From Gluconobacter frateurii (GTDB lineage: Bacteria; Pseudomonadota; Alphaproteobacteria; Acetobacterales; Acetobacteraceae), in contig NZ_BEWN01000006.1 in NCBI RefSeq assembly GCF_002723955.1, positions 1 to 64,000 on the forward strand: 64,000 nt of DNA. The letters run 5' to 3'. Within the stretch, counting starts at the first letter, position 1, and the number at the start of each line of letters is the position of its first letter. Below are positions 11,927 to 21,048 of this stretch, piece after piece. The notes below the pieces were generated by a model, which searched no databases, was not told the origin of the DNA, and worked only from the letters and a program-made list of their open reading frames with translations. The position numbers and the translations under genes are program-made.

Positions 11927-12000
11927 TGGAGCGGGCGAAGGGAATCGAACCCTCCTCAGAAGCTTGGAAGGCTACTGCATTACCACTATGCTACGCCCGC
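11927..12000 (-). tRNA. tRNA-Gly (anticodon TCC)
   Basis: 74 nt on the minus strand, with an encoded CCA. The acceptor GCGGGCG pairs with CGCCCGC. The D-loop is AGCATAGTGGTAATGC, the anticodon loop has TCC, and the T-loop GGTTCGATTCC is standard. Confidence 0.95.
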
Positions 12001-12094
12001 CCTTAGGTCGCCGGTGTCATACTCCAGTTTTCCATGCGCCCGCAAGAGGGGAATGTGGGAAATGAAAATATGATGCCATTTTCATTTCAGGCAC

Positions 12095-12121
12095 TTGACT
12101 TTCATCTCCGAACATTATCTT
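12095..12121 (+). promoter_or_regulatory. Candidate promoter for tRNA-Trp/secE/nusG
   Basis: TTGACT at 12095-12100 and TATCTT at 12116-12121 with a 15-nt spacer, about 50 nt before the tRNA. The spacing is short of the ideal, so this is tentative. Confidence 0.35.
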
Positions 12122-12171
12122 TTCCGCTCCACTGTCGTTGGCGTATCATGCAAATGGTAACGCCCGATGAT

Positions 12172-12248
12172 AGGGGCGTAGCTCAATTGGCTAGAGCGTC
12201 GGTCTCCAAAACCGAAGGTTGTGGGTTCGAGACCCTCCGCCCCTGCCA
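12172..12248 (+). tRNA. tRNA-Trp (anticodon CCA)
   Basis: 77 nt including encoded CCA. The acceptor AGGGGCG pairs with CGCCCCT. The anticodon loop CTCCAAA gives CCA, and the T-loop GGTTCGAGACC is standard. tRNA-Trp directly before secE is a common bacterial arrangement, which supports the call. Confidence 0.97.
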
Positions 12249-12310
12249 CCCCGCTTTTCCGGATGGCTTTTCCGGCACCGGGACGCGGATTTTCATTTGA
12301 TTCGAGGACG

Positions 12311-12565
12311 ATGGTGTCGGTCACTACCCCGAAAGACGAGTCGCGGAAGACGGCGCCTCACAAAAACGGATCCGGCTTCAATCTGGGCACGTACCTCAAG
12401 GACGTGCGCAATGAGGCAAAGCGGGTTACCTGGCCTACACGTCGCAACACCCTCATCACGACGGGTGCAGTGCTGGCCATGGTTACTGTGACCTGCATCT
12501 TCTTCTTCATCGTGGATCAGGTTATTGGCCTGGGCGTCCGCGAACTTTTTGGCGTTGGAGGCTAG
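12311..12565 (+). CDS. secE: Preprotein translocase subunit SecE
   Basis: 84 aa from ATG 12311, with GAGG at 12304-12307. SecE clamps the SecY channel. The single-TM alphaproteobacterial form is seen: the amphipathic stretch LKDVRNEAKRVTWPTR, carrying the SecE hallmark, is followed by one membrane helix near residues 50-70. It lies between tRNA-Trp and nusG, 9 nt before nusG. Confidence 0.96.
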   Translation: MVSVTTPKDESRKTAPHKNGSGFNLGTYLKDVRNEAKRVTWPTRRNTLITTGAVLAMVTVTCIFFFIVDQVIGLGVRELFGVGG

Positions 12566-12574
12566 GTCCGCACC

Positions 12575-13105
12575 ATGGCAAAACGTTGGTACGTTGTGCA
12601 TGTCTATTCCGGCTTCGAGAAAAAGATCGCGAGCCACATTCAGGAGCAGGCTGCACAGAAAGGCCTGTCCGACCATTTCGAACAGATTCTCGTTCCCTCT
12701 GAAGATGTGACCGAGATGCGCCGTGGCCGTAAGGTCAATGCCGAGCGCAAGTTCTTTCCGGGCTACGTTCTCGTAAAGATGGAACTGACGGACGATGCCT
12801 GGCATCTCGTCAAGGACACACCGAAGGTCACAGGCTTCCTTGGAACCCGTAACCGCCCGACTCCCATCACCTCTGCTGAAGCGGATCGGATCATGAAGCA
12901 GGCTCAGGAAGGTGTGGAGCGTCCGCGTTCTGCTCTGACCTTCGAGATCGGCGAACAGATCCGTGTTGCCGATGGCCCTTTCACGTCCTTTACCGGCATG
13001 ATCGAGGAAGTCGACGAAGAACGCCAGCGCCTCAAGGTCAGTGTTTCCATTTTCGGTCGTTCGACCCCGGTGGATCTGGACTTCAATCAGGTCGAGAAGC
13101 TCTAA
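12575..13105 (+). CDS. nusG: Transcription termination/antitermination factor NusG
   Basis: 176 aa. It binds RNA polymerase and couples transcription to Rho and ribosomes. The NGN domain starts at RWYVVHVYSGFEKKIA and includes FPGYVLVKMEL. The C-terminal KOW domain is at GEQIRVADGPFTSFTGMIEEVD. The usual followers rplK, rplA, rplJ and rplL are absent here: a terminator closes the unit after 30 nt and a convergent pqi operon follows. Confidence 0.97.
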   Translation: MAKRWYVVHVYSGFEKKIASHIQEQAAQKGLSDHFEQILVPSEDVTEMRRGRKVNAERKFFPGYVLVKMELTDDAWHLVKDTPKVTGFLGTRNRPTPITSAEADRIMKQAQEGVERPRSALTFEIGEQIRVADGPFTSFTGMIEEVDEERQRLKVSVSIFGRSTPVDLDFNQVEKL

Positions 13106-13134
13106 GGCTTCCTCCCTTGCAGTTTGCATTGCAC

Positions 13135-13165
13135 AAAAAAGGCTCCCGAAAGGGAGCCTTTTTTA
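13135..13165 (+). terminator. Terminator between nusG and pqiC
   Basis: The hairpin AAGGCTCCC-GAAA-GGGAGCCTT is flanked by A6 on the left and T6 on the right. It can act on both strands, stopping secE-nusG and the convergent pqiABC. Confidence 0.9.
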
Positions 13166-13185
13166 TTAGCTGATCTACAAAGATC

Positions 13186-13800
13186 TTATTTTACTGGGGT
13201 GGGAAGCACCCGCACCTGCGCTGCGACCTGATCCGCCAAGACGGACAGTCCCTGACTCAGGGCAGCAGTCAGCTTCACCGTGTCTTTGTCCACCGTCTCA
13301 GAAGACTTCCAGACGAAGGGCTGCGTGAGCACCGGGCCAATCATCTTTCCAGTCGGATGCACTGAAAGCATTCCCATGATCAGGGCGTGGCCTGCTGCGT
13401 CAGCTTCAAAATTCCGGATCGTTACCTCAACATACGCTGACGGCGTTGTTGTCACGGCATCATCCTGAGCGAACACCGTAGTGCCTGGTAGGCGCTGGGC
13501 CAGATCAGTCGTCAGGGTGTGAGCGATCATATTGGGGAGCGCCTCGCTCCAGCTATCCCCCGATGCCAGCTTGGTCTGATAATCCTGGTTTGCCCGGACA
13601 ATCGTGTCGCGATCCAGACGCATCGCAACCACGGGCGTCCGAACCTCGACAACTGCCGGACCACCCATTTGGGAAGTTCCCGGCAATGGGGCCAGCGTAT
13701 AAAGCTTAGGGTCGCTGCTACAGCCAGAAAGGCCACCCACCAGACCCAGCATGCACCCAACAAAAAGCAGACGGGTAGAAGAAGATGATGACTGCGCCAT
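13186..13800 (-). CDS. pqiC: Outer-membrane lipoprotein PqiC (ABC-type transport auxiliary)
   Basis: 204 aa. A lipoprotein signal is visible with lipobox LSGC near residue 27, followed by the typical PKLYTLAPLPG. PqiC-family lipoproteins sit in the outer membrane and work with PqiB in lipid transfer across the periplasm. It is the last gene of pqiABC, 3 nt after pqiB. Length is close to the family norm. Confidence 0.85.
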   Translation of the reverse strand: MAQSSSSSTRLLFVGCMLGLVGGLSGCSSDPKLYTLAPLPGTSQMGGPAVVEVRTPVVAMRLDRDTIVRANQDYQTKLASGDSWSEALPNMIAHTLTTDLAQRLPGTTVFAQDDAVTTTPSAYVEVTIRNFEADAAGHALIMGMLSVHPTGKMIGPVLTQPFVWKSSETVDKDTVKLTAALSQGLSVLADQVAAQVRVLPTPVK

Positions 13801-13803
13801 GGG

Positions 13804-15474
13804 TCAGTTCCTGCGGCCGGTAATAAGTGCGGAAGGATGGTGGTCCAGATAATCCGTCAGAAGACGCAGGGACCGGGACATCTGTGTCATCTGGGTGATC
13901 ATCCCCTGAAGACTGCGATGAAAGTCTGTATCGCCTCCATATGCCCCGAGAAGGGACTGGGCGTTGTTCATTGTTCCCTGAAGAGATGCCAGAAGTTCCG
14001 GCAGATGCTGGTTGGCATTCTGGGTCAGGGTATCCAGATGCTGAAGCGAATTGCGGAGCGCCACGAGAGACTGCGTCACTTCCCGGCTGTTCAGGCGCCC
14101 GTCAGCATGAGCGATAAGATCGTTGACGTGCTCCCCGATCTGGGTGAGCGGCATGGCAGCGATCTTGTCCGTGATCGTTGAGACGGAGTCCATGATGCCA
14201 TCAACGCCGCCAGGCTGGCTTGGCATGATCGCCACATCGCCTTCATAAGTCAGCGTCAAAGGAGGCGCATTCTTGACGAACTGAAGTCCGATCATGGATT
14301 CACCCGTTAAGAAGCTGGCACTCTGCACGGAGGCCCGCATGCCATTAGCCACGAAGGCAGCCAGATATTCCTTGGCCTGTGCAAGCTGGCTTTCTTTCCA
14401 CTCCGGCATCATGCGCTCTGGCTCGATCTGCATTTCCACACGAACCCGCGGCTTATCCTGCGGTGAAGGAATCTGCAGCTTGACGGCGGTGACTGTTCCC
14501 ACCTGCAAACCAAACATGCTGACCTGACTGCCCGCTGCCAGACCCTTTACAGACGTATCAATGTAGGTGGCGACCCGCAGACGCTGATGATAGCGCGCAC
14601 TATCTGCGTCTTCCTGGCTGGTATAGAGCTTGAAAACAGAATTGGCTGGTGCCACAGGCGCCTCAACCTCCCGGCGGCGATCCGGCAGTCCAAAAGCCAC
14701 ACCACCTGAGAACAGTGCCTGGATAGACTGCATCTGAACCTTCAGGCCACCGGCTCCAAGACCGACCTGAATGCCAGATACATTCCAGAATCGACTGTCC
14801 GTACGCAGGTAATGATCATAAGGCGTCTTGACGAACACCTGGATGACGATGGGCCCTTCCCCACCGGGCGGCATCGTATACCCCAGAACCTCACCGACCG
14901 GCACGTCACGGAAGAAGACTGGCGCACCTTGCCCTAATGACCCAAGAGCAGGGGATACCAGCCAGAATGTCGTTCCCGGCTGATCGGAACGCACTCCGGG
15001 AACAGCCTCAAGACCCCGGAATTCAGTTTGATAATGCCCATTGGGTGCGCCGGGGTCGATCGCAATGTAGGCACCGGAAATGAGGGTATCCAGACCTGTG
15101 ATGCTGGCCCCGTTAATACGGGGACGCACGACCCAGAACCGTGTGTTGTCTGTCAGGATATGAGCGCTGTTGGCATTCATCTGAATCTTGACGTTCACAT
15201 GGCGCATGTCTTTGCTCAGGGTAATGTCCTGAACCGTTCCCAGCGTCACGGCCTTGTTCTTTACCTGCGTTTGACCCGGCGTCAGCCCGTCAGCGGTGTC
15301 GAAGGTAATCGTGATTTCTGGACCACGCGTGGCAAAATGCTTCCAGGCGAGCCATCCGGAGATGAGAATCGCCAGCACGGGGATCAGCAGGATCAGGGAA
15401 AAGCGGGTGCGACGCACCGGAGCTTCCTCCGGCAATGCCGGCTGCTGCCCGCGATCATTTCGGGAATCGCTCAC
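13804..15474 (-). CDS. pqiB: MCE-family intermembrane transport protein PqiB
   Basis: 556 aa, close to the usual size of PqiB. It has an N-terminal membrane anchor near residues 26-46 (FSLILLIPVLAILISGWLAW). MCE domains follow: one at GPEITITFDTADGLTPGQTQVK, a second from PGTTFWLVSPALGSLGQGAPVFFRDVPVGEV, and a third around YIDTSVKGLAAGSQVSMFGLQVG. Multi-MCE PqiB hexamers form a periplasm-spanning tube for lipids. The start overlaps the pqiA stop by 4 nt. Confidence 0.92.
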   Translation of the reverse strand: MSDSRNDRGQQPALPEEAPVRRTRFSLILLIPVLAILISGWLAWKHFATRGPEITITFDTADGLTPGQTQVKNKAVTLGTVQDITLSKDMRHVNVKIQMNANSAHILTDNTRFWVVRPRINGASITGLDTLISGAYIAIDPGAPNGHYQTEFRGLEAVPGVRSDQPGTTFWLVSPALGSLGQGAPVFFRDVPVGEVLGYTMPPGGEGPIVIQVFVKTPYDHYLRTDSRFWNVSGIQVGLGAGGLKVQMQSIQALFSGGVAFGLPDRRREVEAPVAPANSVFKLYTSQEDADSARYHQRLRVATYIDTSVKGLAAGSQVSMFGLQVGTVTAVKLQIPSPQDKPRVRVEMQIEPERMMPEWKESQLAQAKEYLAAFVANGMRASVQSASFLTGESMIGLQFVKNAPPLTLTYEGDVAIMPSQPGGVDGIMDSVSTITDKIAAMPLTQIGEHVNDLIAHADGRLNSREVTQSLVALRNSLQHLDTLTQNANQHLPELLASLQGTMNNAQSLLGAYGGDTDFHRSLQGMITQMTQMSRSLRLLTDYLDHHPSALITGRRN

Positions 15475-16949
15475 GCGCGTTCAGACTCCATGTGAGAGGT
15501 ATCGGAAGAAGGGGAAGGCCCTTTGGGAATCCTGGCCTCCGGGCGAATCTGCCCGGTAACGTCGTCAGAAGCAGACTGATTCAACCCCGCTGCATCCCAC
15601 ATGCTACGCGGGTCGAACAGTTCGACCGCAAAAATTGTCAGGATCACCACAAGGGCAAAACAAATCATGCCGGGATCGGCTGTAACATTCGCCAGAAAGG
15701 CAAAATGTACCACAGCGCAGAGAATGGAGATCATGAACACGTCAATCATCGACCATCGACCGATGATATCCACCAGACGATACAGCTTCCCAAGGAGGGG
15801 AAGCTGCCAGCGGGATCTGAGCTTTGTGCTGATAATCATGAAACTCAGCGCCAGAATCTTCAGGACCGGCACCGTGATACTGGCGAAAAGAACCAGCAGG
15901 GAAAGCGGGATCATGCCTGCCTGCCAGAGTTCGATCACACCGCTAATGATAGTGCTCGGCGCACCATGCCCCACTTTCGTATAGGTCATGACGGGAAGCA
16001 TGTTTGCCGGAATGTAAAAAATGATGCCAGCAATCAGGAAACAACTCGCGGAAGACAGATTTTGCCGCTTCCGCCGACGGAGAATCTGATCGCACCGGGG
16101 GCAGTCCCCCATATCGGCTTCCTGAGGAACCACGTGATCAAACGCTACGACCAGCCCGCAGGCATGACAGGAGAGCATGTGTTCGACAGGAGGCAGTGGA
16201 TCTCGGTGAGCATCCAGATGGGCTACATTCAGCACCTTGCCACGATGCCCATCCACCCTTTTGCGCAGATCCCGATTGTTCCAGATCAGATCATCATCAA
16301 AAGTGGAGTCCATTGCCGCCATGGTGAGCATCAGGCCACCAAGAAGATAAACGCCCGGCTGAAGATCCACGAGGGCAAGGTCAACCAGCTTGGTGTAGGC
16401 AACAAGAACACCCAGAACGTAAACTTCTACCATAGACCAACCCCGGAGACGGTCGTACCAGGTTAGAAGTCTAGGGGTCCAATCCGGCATGTGAGGACGC
16501 GAAGCGCCGTAGAGAACAGCCGCCATCAAAGCGATAACGACTCCCGGCATGGCAAGTGTCGTGAGTCCCACAAGGAGACCCATGCTGTTATAACCCTGAT
16601 AGCTTAACTCTATCGGGCCTGACATCAGGGCAACTGTATTCTCTCGACCATAAACATTCAGCGTCATGAGCGGGCTGATCAGCAGAGCAACATACAGTGC
16701 TGCAGACGCCAGACAGAAGGCAGCAGGTGCGCCAATGACGGACGTTTTTCGTCGACGGGTGATCTGCGAACCGCAACGCTGGCATTCCGCCAGAAAACCG
16801 GGCTTCAGCTCCGGAACGCGCTGAAACAGACCGCAGACCGAACACTCATGCAATCCTTCCACAACATGGAGGGAGTCGTGAGGCCGCTGGGACGTTCGGG
16901 AGAGATTGACAGCATTCTGCCAGAGGCGCTTGTGAAAACGGTCAGTCAT
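15471..16949 (-). CDS. pqiA: Paraquat-inducible protein A, integral membrane
   Basis: 492 aa with two repeated PqiA modules. Each module starts with a zinc-ribbon-like pair of Cys pairs (CSVCG...CQRCG near residue 36 and CHACG...CPRCD near residue 260). Each is then followed by several membrane helices. PqiA is the inner-membrane partner of PqiB. It heads the pqiABC operon. Confidence 0.93.
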   Translation of the reverse strand: MTDRFHKRLWQNAVNLSRTSQRPHDSLHVVEGLHECSVCGLFQRVPELKPGFLAECQRCGSQITRRRKTSVIGAPAAFCLASAALYVALLISPLMTLNVYGRENTVALMSGPIELSYQGYNSMGLLVGLTTLAMPGVVIALMAAVLYGASRPHMPDWTPRLLTWYDRLRGWSMVEVYVLGVLVAYTKLVDLALVDLQPGVYLLGGLMLTMAAMDSTFDDDLIWNNRDLRKRVDGHRGKVLNVAHLDAHRDPLPPVEHMLSCHACGLVVAFDHVVPQEADMGDCPRCDQILRRRKRQNLSSASCFLIAGIIFYIPANMLPVMTYTKVGHGAPSTIISGVIELWQAGMIPLSLLVLFASITVPVLKILALSFMIISTKLRSRWQLPLLGKLYRLVDIIGRWSMIDVFMISILCAVVHFAFLANVTADPGMICFALVVILTIFAVELFDPRSMWDAAGLNQSASDDVTGQIRPEARIPKGPSPSSDTSHMESERA

Positions 16950-17160
16950 GACGCTCCTAACCTAGCGCATGGAGCCATCATAGGACAGTGCAGCGAGCAA
17001 CATCGTGGCCTACGCATCAAAGTACGACAACCAAGCTAGGCTCATTTTGGCGACTTTGCACGAAACCGAGGGAATTTTTTTGAGAATAGTATGACCAAAT
17101 TCAGCAAACACAGTTTTTCAGTACTGCTGTTTTAAACTGAATTTTGGGAAAATACCTCGA

Positions 17161-17236
17161 TGGTGCCGGAGAAGAGATTCGAACTCCCGACCCCATCATT
17201 ACGAATGACGTGCTCTACCAGCTGAGCTACACCGGC
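17161..17236 (-). tRNA. tRNA-Thr (anticodon CGT)
   Basis: 76 nt on the minus strand with encoded CCA. The anticodon loop TTCGTAA gives CGT. D-arm GCTCAGCTGGTAGAGC and T-loop TTCGAAT are standard. The acceptor GCCGGTG pairs with CTCCGGC except for a U-U mismatch at the sixth pair. Confidence 0.93.
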
Positions 17237-17411
17237 GCATCCATCGAGGTAGGCGCGTTCTAGCGGACGCTTTTTTTTTTGGCAAGCCCCGAAAACGGAA
17301 AATTTGCCAACATTCCACGAAAACAGTGCCGTTATGCAGTGAGCGCAGGAAAACCGCCCCCGACAACCGGCGTAAACCTGAGAGTACAATGCGCCTTCAG
17401 GAGGCACTTTC

Positions 17412-17600
17412 ATGCCACGCGGTGATAAATCGGCCTATACCGACAAGCAGAAGCGGCAAGCTCAGCATATTGAAGAAAGTTATGAAGAACGCGGCGTTCG
17501 GGAGAAAGAAGCCGAACGCCGCGCCTGGGCCACCGTCAATAAGGAAAGCGGTGGCGGTAAAAAAAGTGGTTCAGGTCGAAAGAACCACCCTAAAAAATAA
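17412..17600 (+). CDS. Small basic conserved protein (often annotated 'plasmid stabilization')
   Basis: 62 aa, very hydrophilic. It starts MPRGDKSAYTDKQKRQA and ends in a Gly/Ser/Lys tail (SGGGKKSGSGRKNH). AGGAGG lies just upstream, so it is almost certainly translated. Homologues are widespread in proteobacteria and are often called plasmid stabilization protein, a name with little experimental basis. Nothing here suggests a toxin-antitoxin pair: it is a single gene between tRNA-Thr and a convergent aminotransferase. Confidence 0.75.
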   Translation: MPRGDKSAYTDKQKRQAQHIEESYEERGVREKEAERRAWATVNKESGGGKKSGSGRKNHPKK

Positions 17601-17606
17601 AGAATT

Positions 17607-18833
17607 TCAAGCAGCATCCCACGCTGCACGAGCCGCATCAACGCCTGCTCCACGGGGCAGGTTAAAGCCCTCGCCGGCAAGAACGGCTTCGAATGCCGCG
17701 AGCGTGAGCAGAACCTTGTGCTTCTGCGCATTCACGCCCATGGCGCCGATACGCCAGATCTTGCCTGTCAGCGGTCCGAAGGACGAGACGATCTCAATCT
17801 CGAAATCCTTCCGCATCAACTCCCGAACGCGCGCATTGTCCACGCCGTCTGGTACCCAGACGCCCGTCACGTTTGCCATCCGGGTTGCATCATCACCATA
17901 AACGCGCAGCCCCATGGCACGCAGACCCGCTACCATGGCACGACCAGCACGCGTGTGACGCTCAACCCGCGCATCTACACCTTCCTCAACCACAATCCGA
18001 GCCGCTTCGCGGGACGCATAGAGCATGGAAGTGGCTTCAGTATGATGGTTCATCCGGGCCGGAGACCAGTAGTTCATCAGCATCGCCAGATCGAAGTAGT
18101 TCGACTGGATGACAGGCCCATCCCCCTGAGGCTGACCAGTGGCGATACCGGCTTCGTCATGACGCCTGCGCAGAATAGCTTCCACAGCGCGATCGGACAG
18201 TGTGATCGGAGCTGAGCCCGGCGGCCCACCAAGGCACTTTTGCAAACCCGCTGTTGCTACGTCGATATTCCACGCATCTGTTTTAAATTCCATCCCGCCC
18301 AGTGTTGCGGTCGCATCCACATAGAACAGCACATTATGGCGACGGCAGATGGCGCCAATTTCGGCCAGAGGCTGAGCCGTTGTCGTGGACGTATCGCCAT
18401 GAACGGCGGCCACCAGCCCAGGCTTATGTTCAATGATCGCCGCTTCAACCGCAGCCGGATCGACAACCTGTCCCCATTCGACGTCAATCGTACAGGGAAT
18501 ACCGCCACACCGATGAACGATCTCCGTCAGCAGGAGGCCGAACCGACCAATGCGCGGAATCACAACTTTCATACCCGGCGAAACCAGTGACACCAGCGCC
18601 GCCTCAATCGCGGAACGGGCCGAACCATTCACCAGTAGCGTCCAGTGATTCTTCGTCTGGAAGACTTCCCGGTACAGCGCCATGGTTTCGTCCATATACG
18701 CGGTCATTTCCGGGTCCATCTGCCCGATTACATCCGTCGCCATGGCACGCAGGATACGCGGATGAACATTGGCTGGCCCCGCCCCCATCAGCAGGCGGGA
18801 TGGCGGATCAATCTGGGAGTAAGTCGGACTCAT
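17607..18833 (-). CDS. hpxJ: Ureidoglycine-glyoxylate type PLP aminotransferase (HpxJ/PucG-like)
   Basis: 408 aa, class V fold-type I aminotransferase of the alanine-glyoxylate group. The PLP lysine is K199 in GLQKCLGGPPG, with HGDTSTTT near 146 and YVDATATLGG before it. Family level could also mean serine-pyruvate transaminase. The neighbour decides the call: it overlaps by 4 nt with an allantoate amidohydrolase, so the likely substrate is ureidoglycine and the product oxalurate. The symbol follows the Klebsiella hpx nomenclature by analogy. Confidence 0.8.
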   Translation of the reverse strand: MSPTYSQIDPPSRLLMGAGPANVHPRILRAMATDVIGQMDPEMTAYMDETMALYREVFQTKNHWTLLVNGSARSAIEAALVSLVSPGMKVVIPRIGRFGLLLTEIVHRCGGIPCTIDVEWGQVVDPAAVEAAIIEHKPGLVAAVHGDTSTTTAQPLAEIGAICRRHNVLFYVDATATLGGMEFKTDAWNIDVATAGLQKCLGGPPGSAPITLSDRAVEAILRRRHDEAGIATGQPQGDGPVIQSNYFDLAMLMNYWSPARMNHHTEATSMLYASREAARIVVEEGVDARVERHTRAGRAMVAGLRAMGLRVYGDDATRMANVTGVWVPDGVDNARVRELMRKDFEIEIVSSFGPLTGKIWRIGAMGVNAQKHKVLLTLAAFEAVLAGEGFNLPRGAGVDAARAAWDAA

Positions 18834-20065
18834 GACTGGAATTCCTTGACGAAAGCAAGCAGGGCGCGGTGGGCGAGTTCAACATCCTCCACAAGCACCG
18901 TTTCATCCGGGTGATGGCTCAACCCACCCGGACTGCGAATAAACAGCATACCCATCGGGCAAAAACCCGCCATGGCCATGCTGTCATGACCCGCACCACT
19001 CAGAAGCTGGGGTGCAGGCTCACCCGTCACCTTCTCAATGGCATGGGCAAAACGACCGATAATTTCAGGAGAGCACGCGGACGCTGCAAGATGTTGTGGT
19101 GTCGTGAATGACACTTCGAGCCCGCGACGCTCTGCAATCTGCCGAATATCAAACCGGATTTCTTCAGCCAGACGATCCCGGATCTCGTTGGACGCGGCCC
19201 GCATGTCCAGCGAGAACCACACGTCGCCCGGAATGACATTGGACGTGTTGGGCGTGACGTCCATCTGCCCGACTGTGGCGACCTGATTGCCAGATCCAGC
19301 AGCACCGCGCTTTTCAACTGCCAGAATCATCTCGGCAGCGGCCGCCAGTGCGTCCCGGCGTAGCAGCATCGGTGTCGTACCGGCATGGTCGGCCTGCCCT
19401 TTGACGATCACCCGCTGCCGGGTCTGGGCCGCAATGGCTGTTACGACACCAAGCGGTCTGTCAGCAGCTTCAAGACACGGCCCTTGCTCGATATGCGGCT
19501 CGATGAAGGCCAGAATATCCTCTGGCCGACGCGCAGCATCCTTGAGCCGAGCCGGATCAAGACCATAGGACACCATGGCCTCTGCAACTGTCATGCCTTG
19601 AGCATCCGTCACGCCTTGCGGCACGGCGTCGATCAGGCCCGTCATGGTGCGCGAACAGATCATGGGAACGGGAAAGCGCGATCCTTCCTCATCCCCGAAC
19701 CCGATGACTTCAATCGGGAAGGACAGACGCACATCGTTTTCACGCAACGCGGACACCAGCTCGATCCCGAGCATGACACCCAGATTGCCATCAAAAGCCC
19801 CACCGTTCCGGACAGTATCCAGATGGGAGCCGATGACGAGCGCCGGAGAGGCCGAGTCCGTCCCTTCATAACGACCGATCAGATTGCCGACCGCATCCTG
19901 CCGCACGGCCATTCCCGCCTCTTCCATCCAGATCTGGACCTGGGCGAGCGTATGTCGATAGGATGTTCCGAGCCAGTAACGGAAAAGTTGACCAGCCGTC
20001 TCGCTGAAAGGGGGTTCAACAAGGGTGCGGCACCGCTGAACGGCGCGGGCTCCATGGACTGTCAT
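18830..20065 (-). CDS. hpxK: Allantoate amidohydrolase (M20 family)
   Basis: 411 aa. It hydrolyses allantoate to ureidoglycine, CO2 and ammonia. Metal-site motifs of the M20/AllC group are visible: GSHLDTVRNGGAFDGNLG, the GDEEGSRF pair, HIEQGPCLE, DHAGTTPM and GAGHDSMAMA. N-carbamoyl-L-amino acid hydrolases are close relatives, but the linked HpxJ-like transaminase favours allantoate. It is first in a two-gene unit and divergent from the LysR gene. Also known as AllC. Confidence 0.82.
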   Translation of the reverse strand: MTVHGARAVQRCRTLVEPPFSETAGQLFRYWLGTSYRHTLAQVQIWMEEAGMAVRQDAVGNLIGRYEGTDSASPALVIGSHLDTVRNGGAFDGNLGVMLGIELVSALRENDVRLSFPIEVIGFGDEEGSRFPVPMICSRTMTGLIDAVPQGVTDAQGMTVAEAMVSYGLDPARLKDAARRPEDILAFIEPHIEQGPCLEAADRPLGVVTAIAAQTRQRVIVKGQADHAGTTPMLLRRDALAAAAEMILAVEKRGAAGSGNQVATVGQMDVTPNTSNVIPGDVWFSLDMRAASNEIRDRLAEEIRFDIRQIAERRGLEVSFTTPQHLAASACSPEIIGRFAHAIEKVTGEPAPQLLSGAGHDSMAMAGFCPMGMLFIRSPGGLSHHPDETVLVEDVELAHRALLAFVKEFQS

Positions 20066-20166
20066 TCTGTCTCCGCCAGAAGGAAATCATGTTTTGTGCG
20101 AACTGTGCGCTCATAACGGCATCAGATCAAGTTGACCGCGCGATAAAACTGCCCTCACATATTCGC

Positions 20167-21048
20167 ATGAAAGATCAAACGCATCTTGATCCCATGCATC
20201 TGCGCTCGTTTCTGGCTGTCGCAGAAACCCTGCATTTCACCTCTGCGGCCCAGACGCTGGGGGTCAGCCAGTCTACCATCAGTCAGCATGTCAGCCGACT
20301 TGAAGAACAGCTTGGAACGCGCCTGCTCGCCCGAAGCACCAAGGCTGTAAAGCTCACGGACGACGGGGCGGCCCTTGTTTCGCTGGGCCAGAGGCTGTTG
20401 CAGGTTGAAAGCAGCCTGTTTGCTTATTTCCGGGAAGGAGTCCCGCGCGGCACCATTCGACTAGGTGTAACGGAAGATCTGCTCCTGACGCGCTTTCCTG
20501 AAATTCTGGGCACGTTCCGCGCAGCCCATCCGTCCCTTCAGATCACCATGACCGTAGGCCTCAGCGCGTCCCTGACCCGGCTGCTGGAAAATGACGAAAT
20601 CGACCTGCTCTGCGGCATGCGTCGATCGTCCGAAACGCATGGTCAGAAACTCTGGACGGAAGGGCTGAACTGGTTCGGACCGAAAGAGATCCTGCCTGAG
20701 AAAGACGCGTCTCTGCCATTGGTGACCTTCCCTGAAGGCAGCGTCACACGACGCCTTGCCATTGAAGCCCTCAATCGTGCAGGTCAGCCCTGGCACATCG
20801 CCTTCACCAGCAGCAATCTGAGCGCCATTCTCGCCGCGGTTCGCGCTGGCTATGGCGTCACCGCCCAGCCCAATTTCCTGAGTGGAACCGATGGCCTCTC
20901 CGTCTGCCAGTCCGACAGTCTGCCCATCATTCCGGACGTCGATTTCATCGCGGCAACGCGCCATCAGACAGCACAGGGACCAGAAGACCTCCTGATCCAA
21001 ACGCTGTGTGATCATATTTCCCGCCTTCGCCCCATCCCTCTCTCGTGA
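20167..21048 (+). CDS. LysR-family regulator of the ureide cluster
   Basis: About 293 aa from ATG 20167; ATG 20194 (MHLRSFLAVAE) is the alternative and starts at the usual LysR position. The N-terminal winged helix is clear (SAAQTLGVSQSTISQHVSRLEEQLG). A periplasmic-binding-like effector domain follows from RLGVTEDLLLTRFPEILGTFRAAHP. It is divergent from hpxKJ and overlaps the hpxW start by 4 nt, so it probably controls both. A ureide intermediate is the likely effector. Confidence 0.88.
   Translation: MKDQTHLDPMHLRSFLAVAETLHFTSAAQTLGVSQSTISQHVSRLEEQLGTRLLARSTKAVKLTDDGAALVSLGQRLLQVESSLFAYFREGVPRGTIRLGVTEDLLLTRFPEILGTFRAAHPSLQITMTVGLSASLTRLLENDEIDLLCGMRRSSETHGQKLWTEGLNWFGPKEILPEKDASLPLVTFPEGSVTRRLAIEALNRAGQPWHIAFTSSNLSAILAAVRAGYGVTAQPNFLSGTDGLSVCQSDSLPIIPDVDFIAATRHQTAQGPEDLLIQTLCDHISRLRPIPLS

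Noticed and set aside
17262-17285. Run of T residues beside tRNA-Thr as a terminator
   Set aside because: No stem precedes the run on either useful strand; it lies upstream of the tRNA on its own strand.
17412-17600. Toxin-antitoxin system because of the name 'plasmid stabilization' given to relatives
   Set aside because: Only one gene is present, with no ParE/RelE-like partner and no antitoxin motif.
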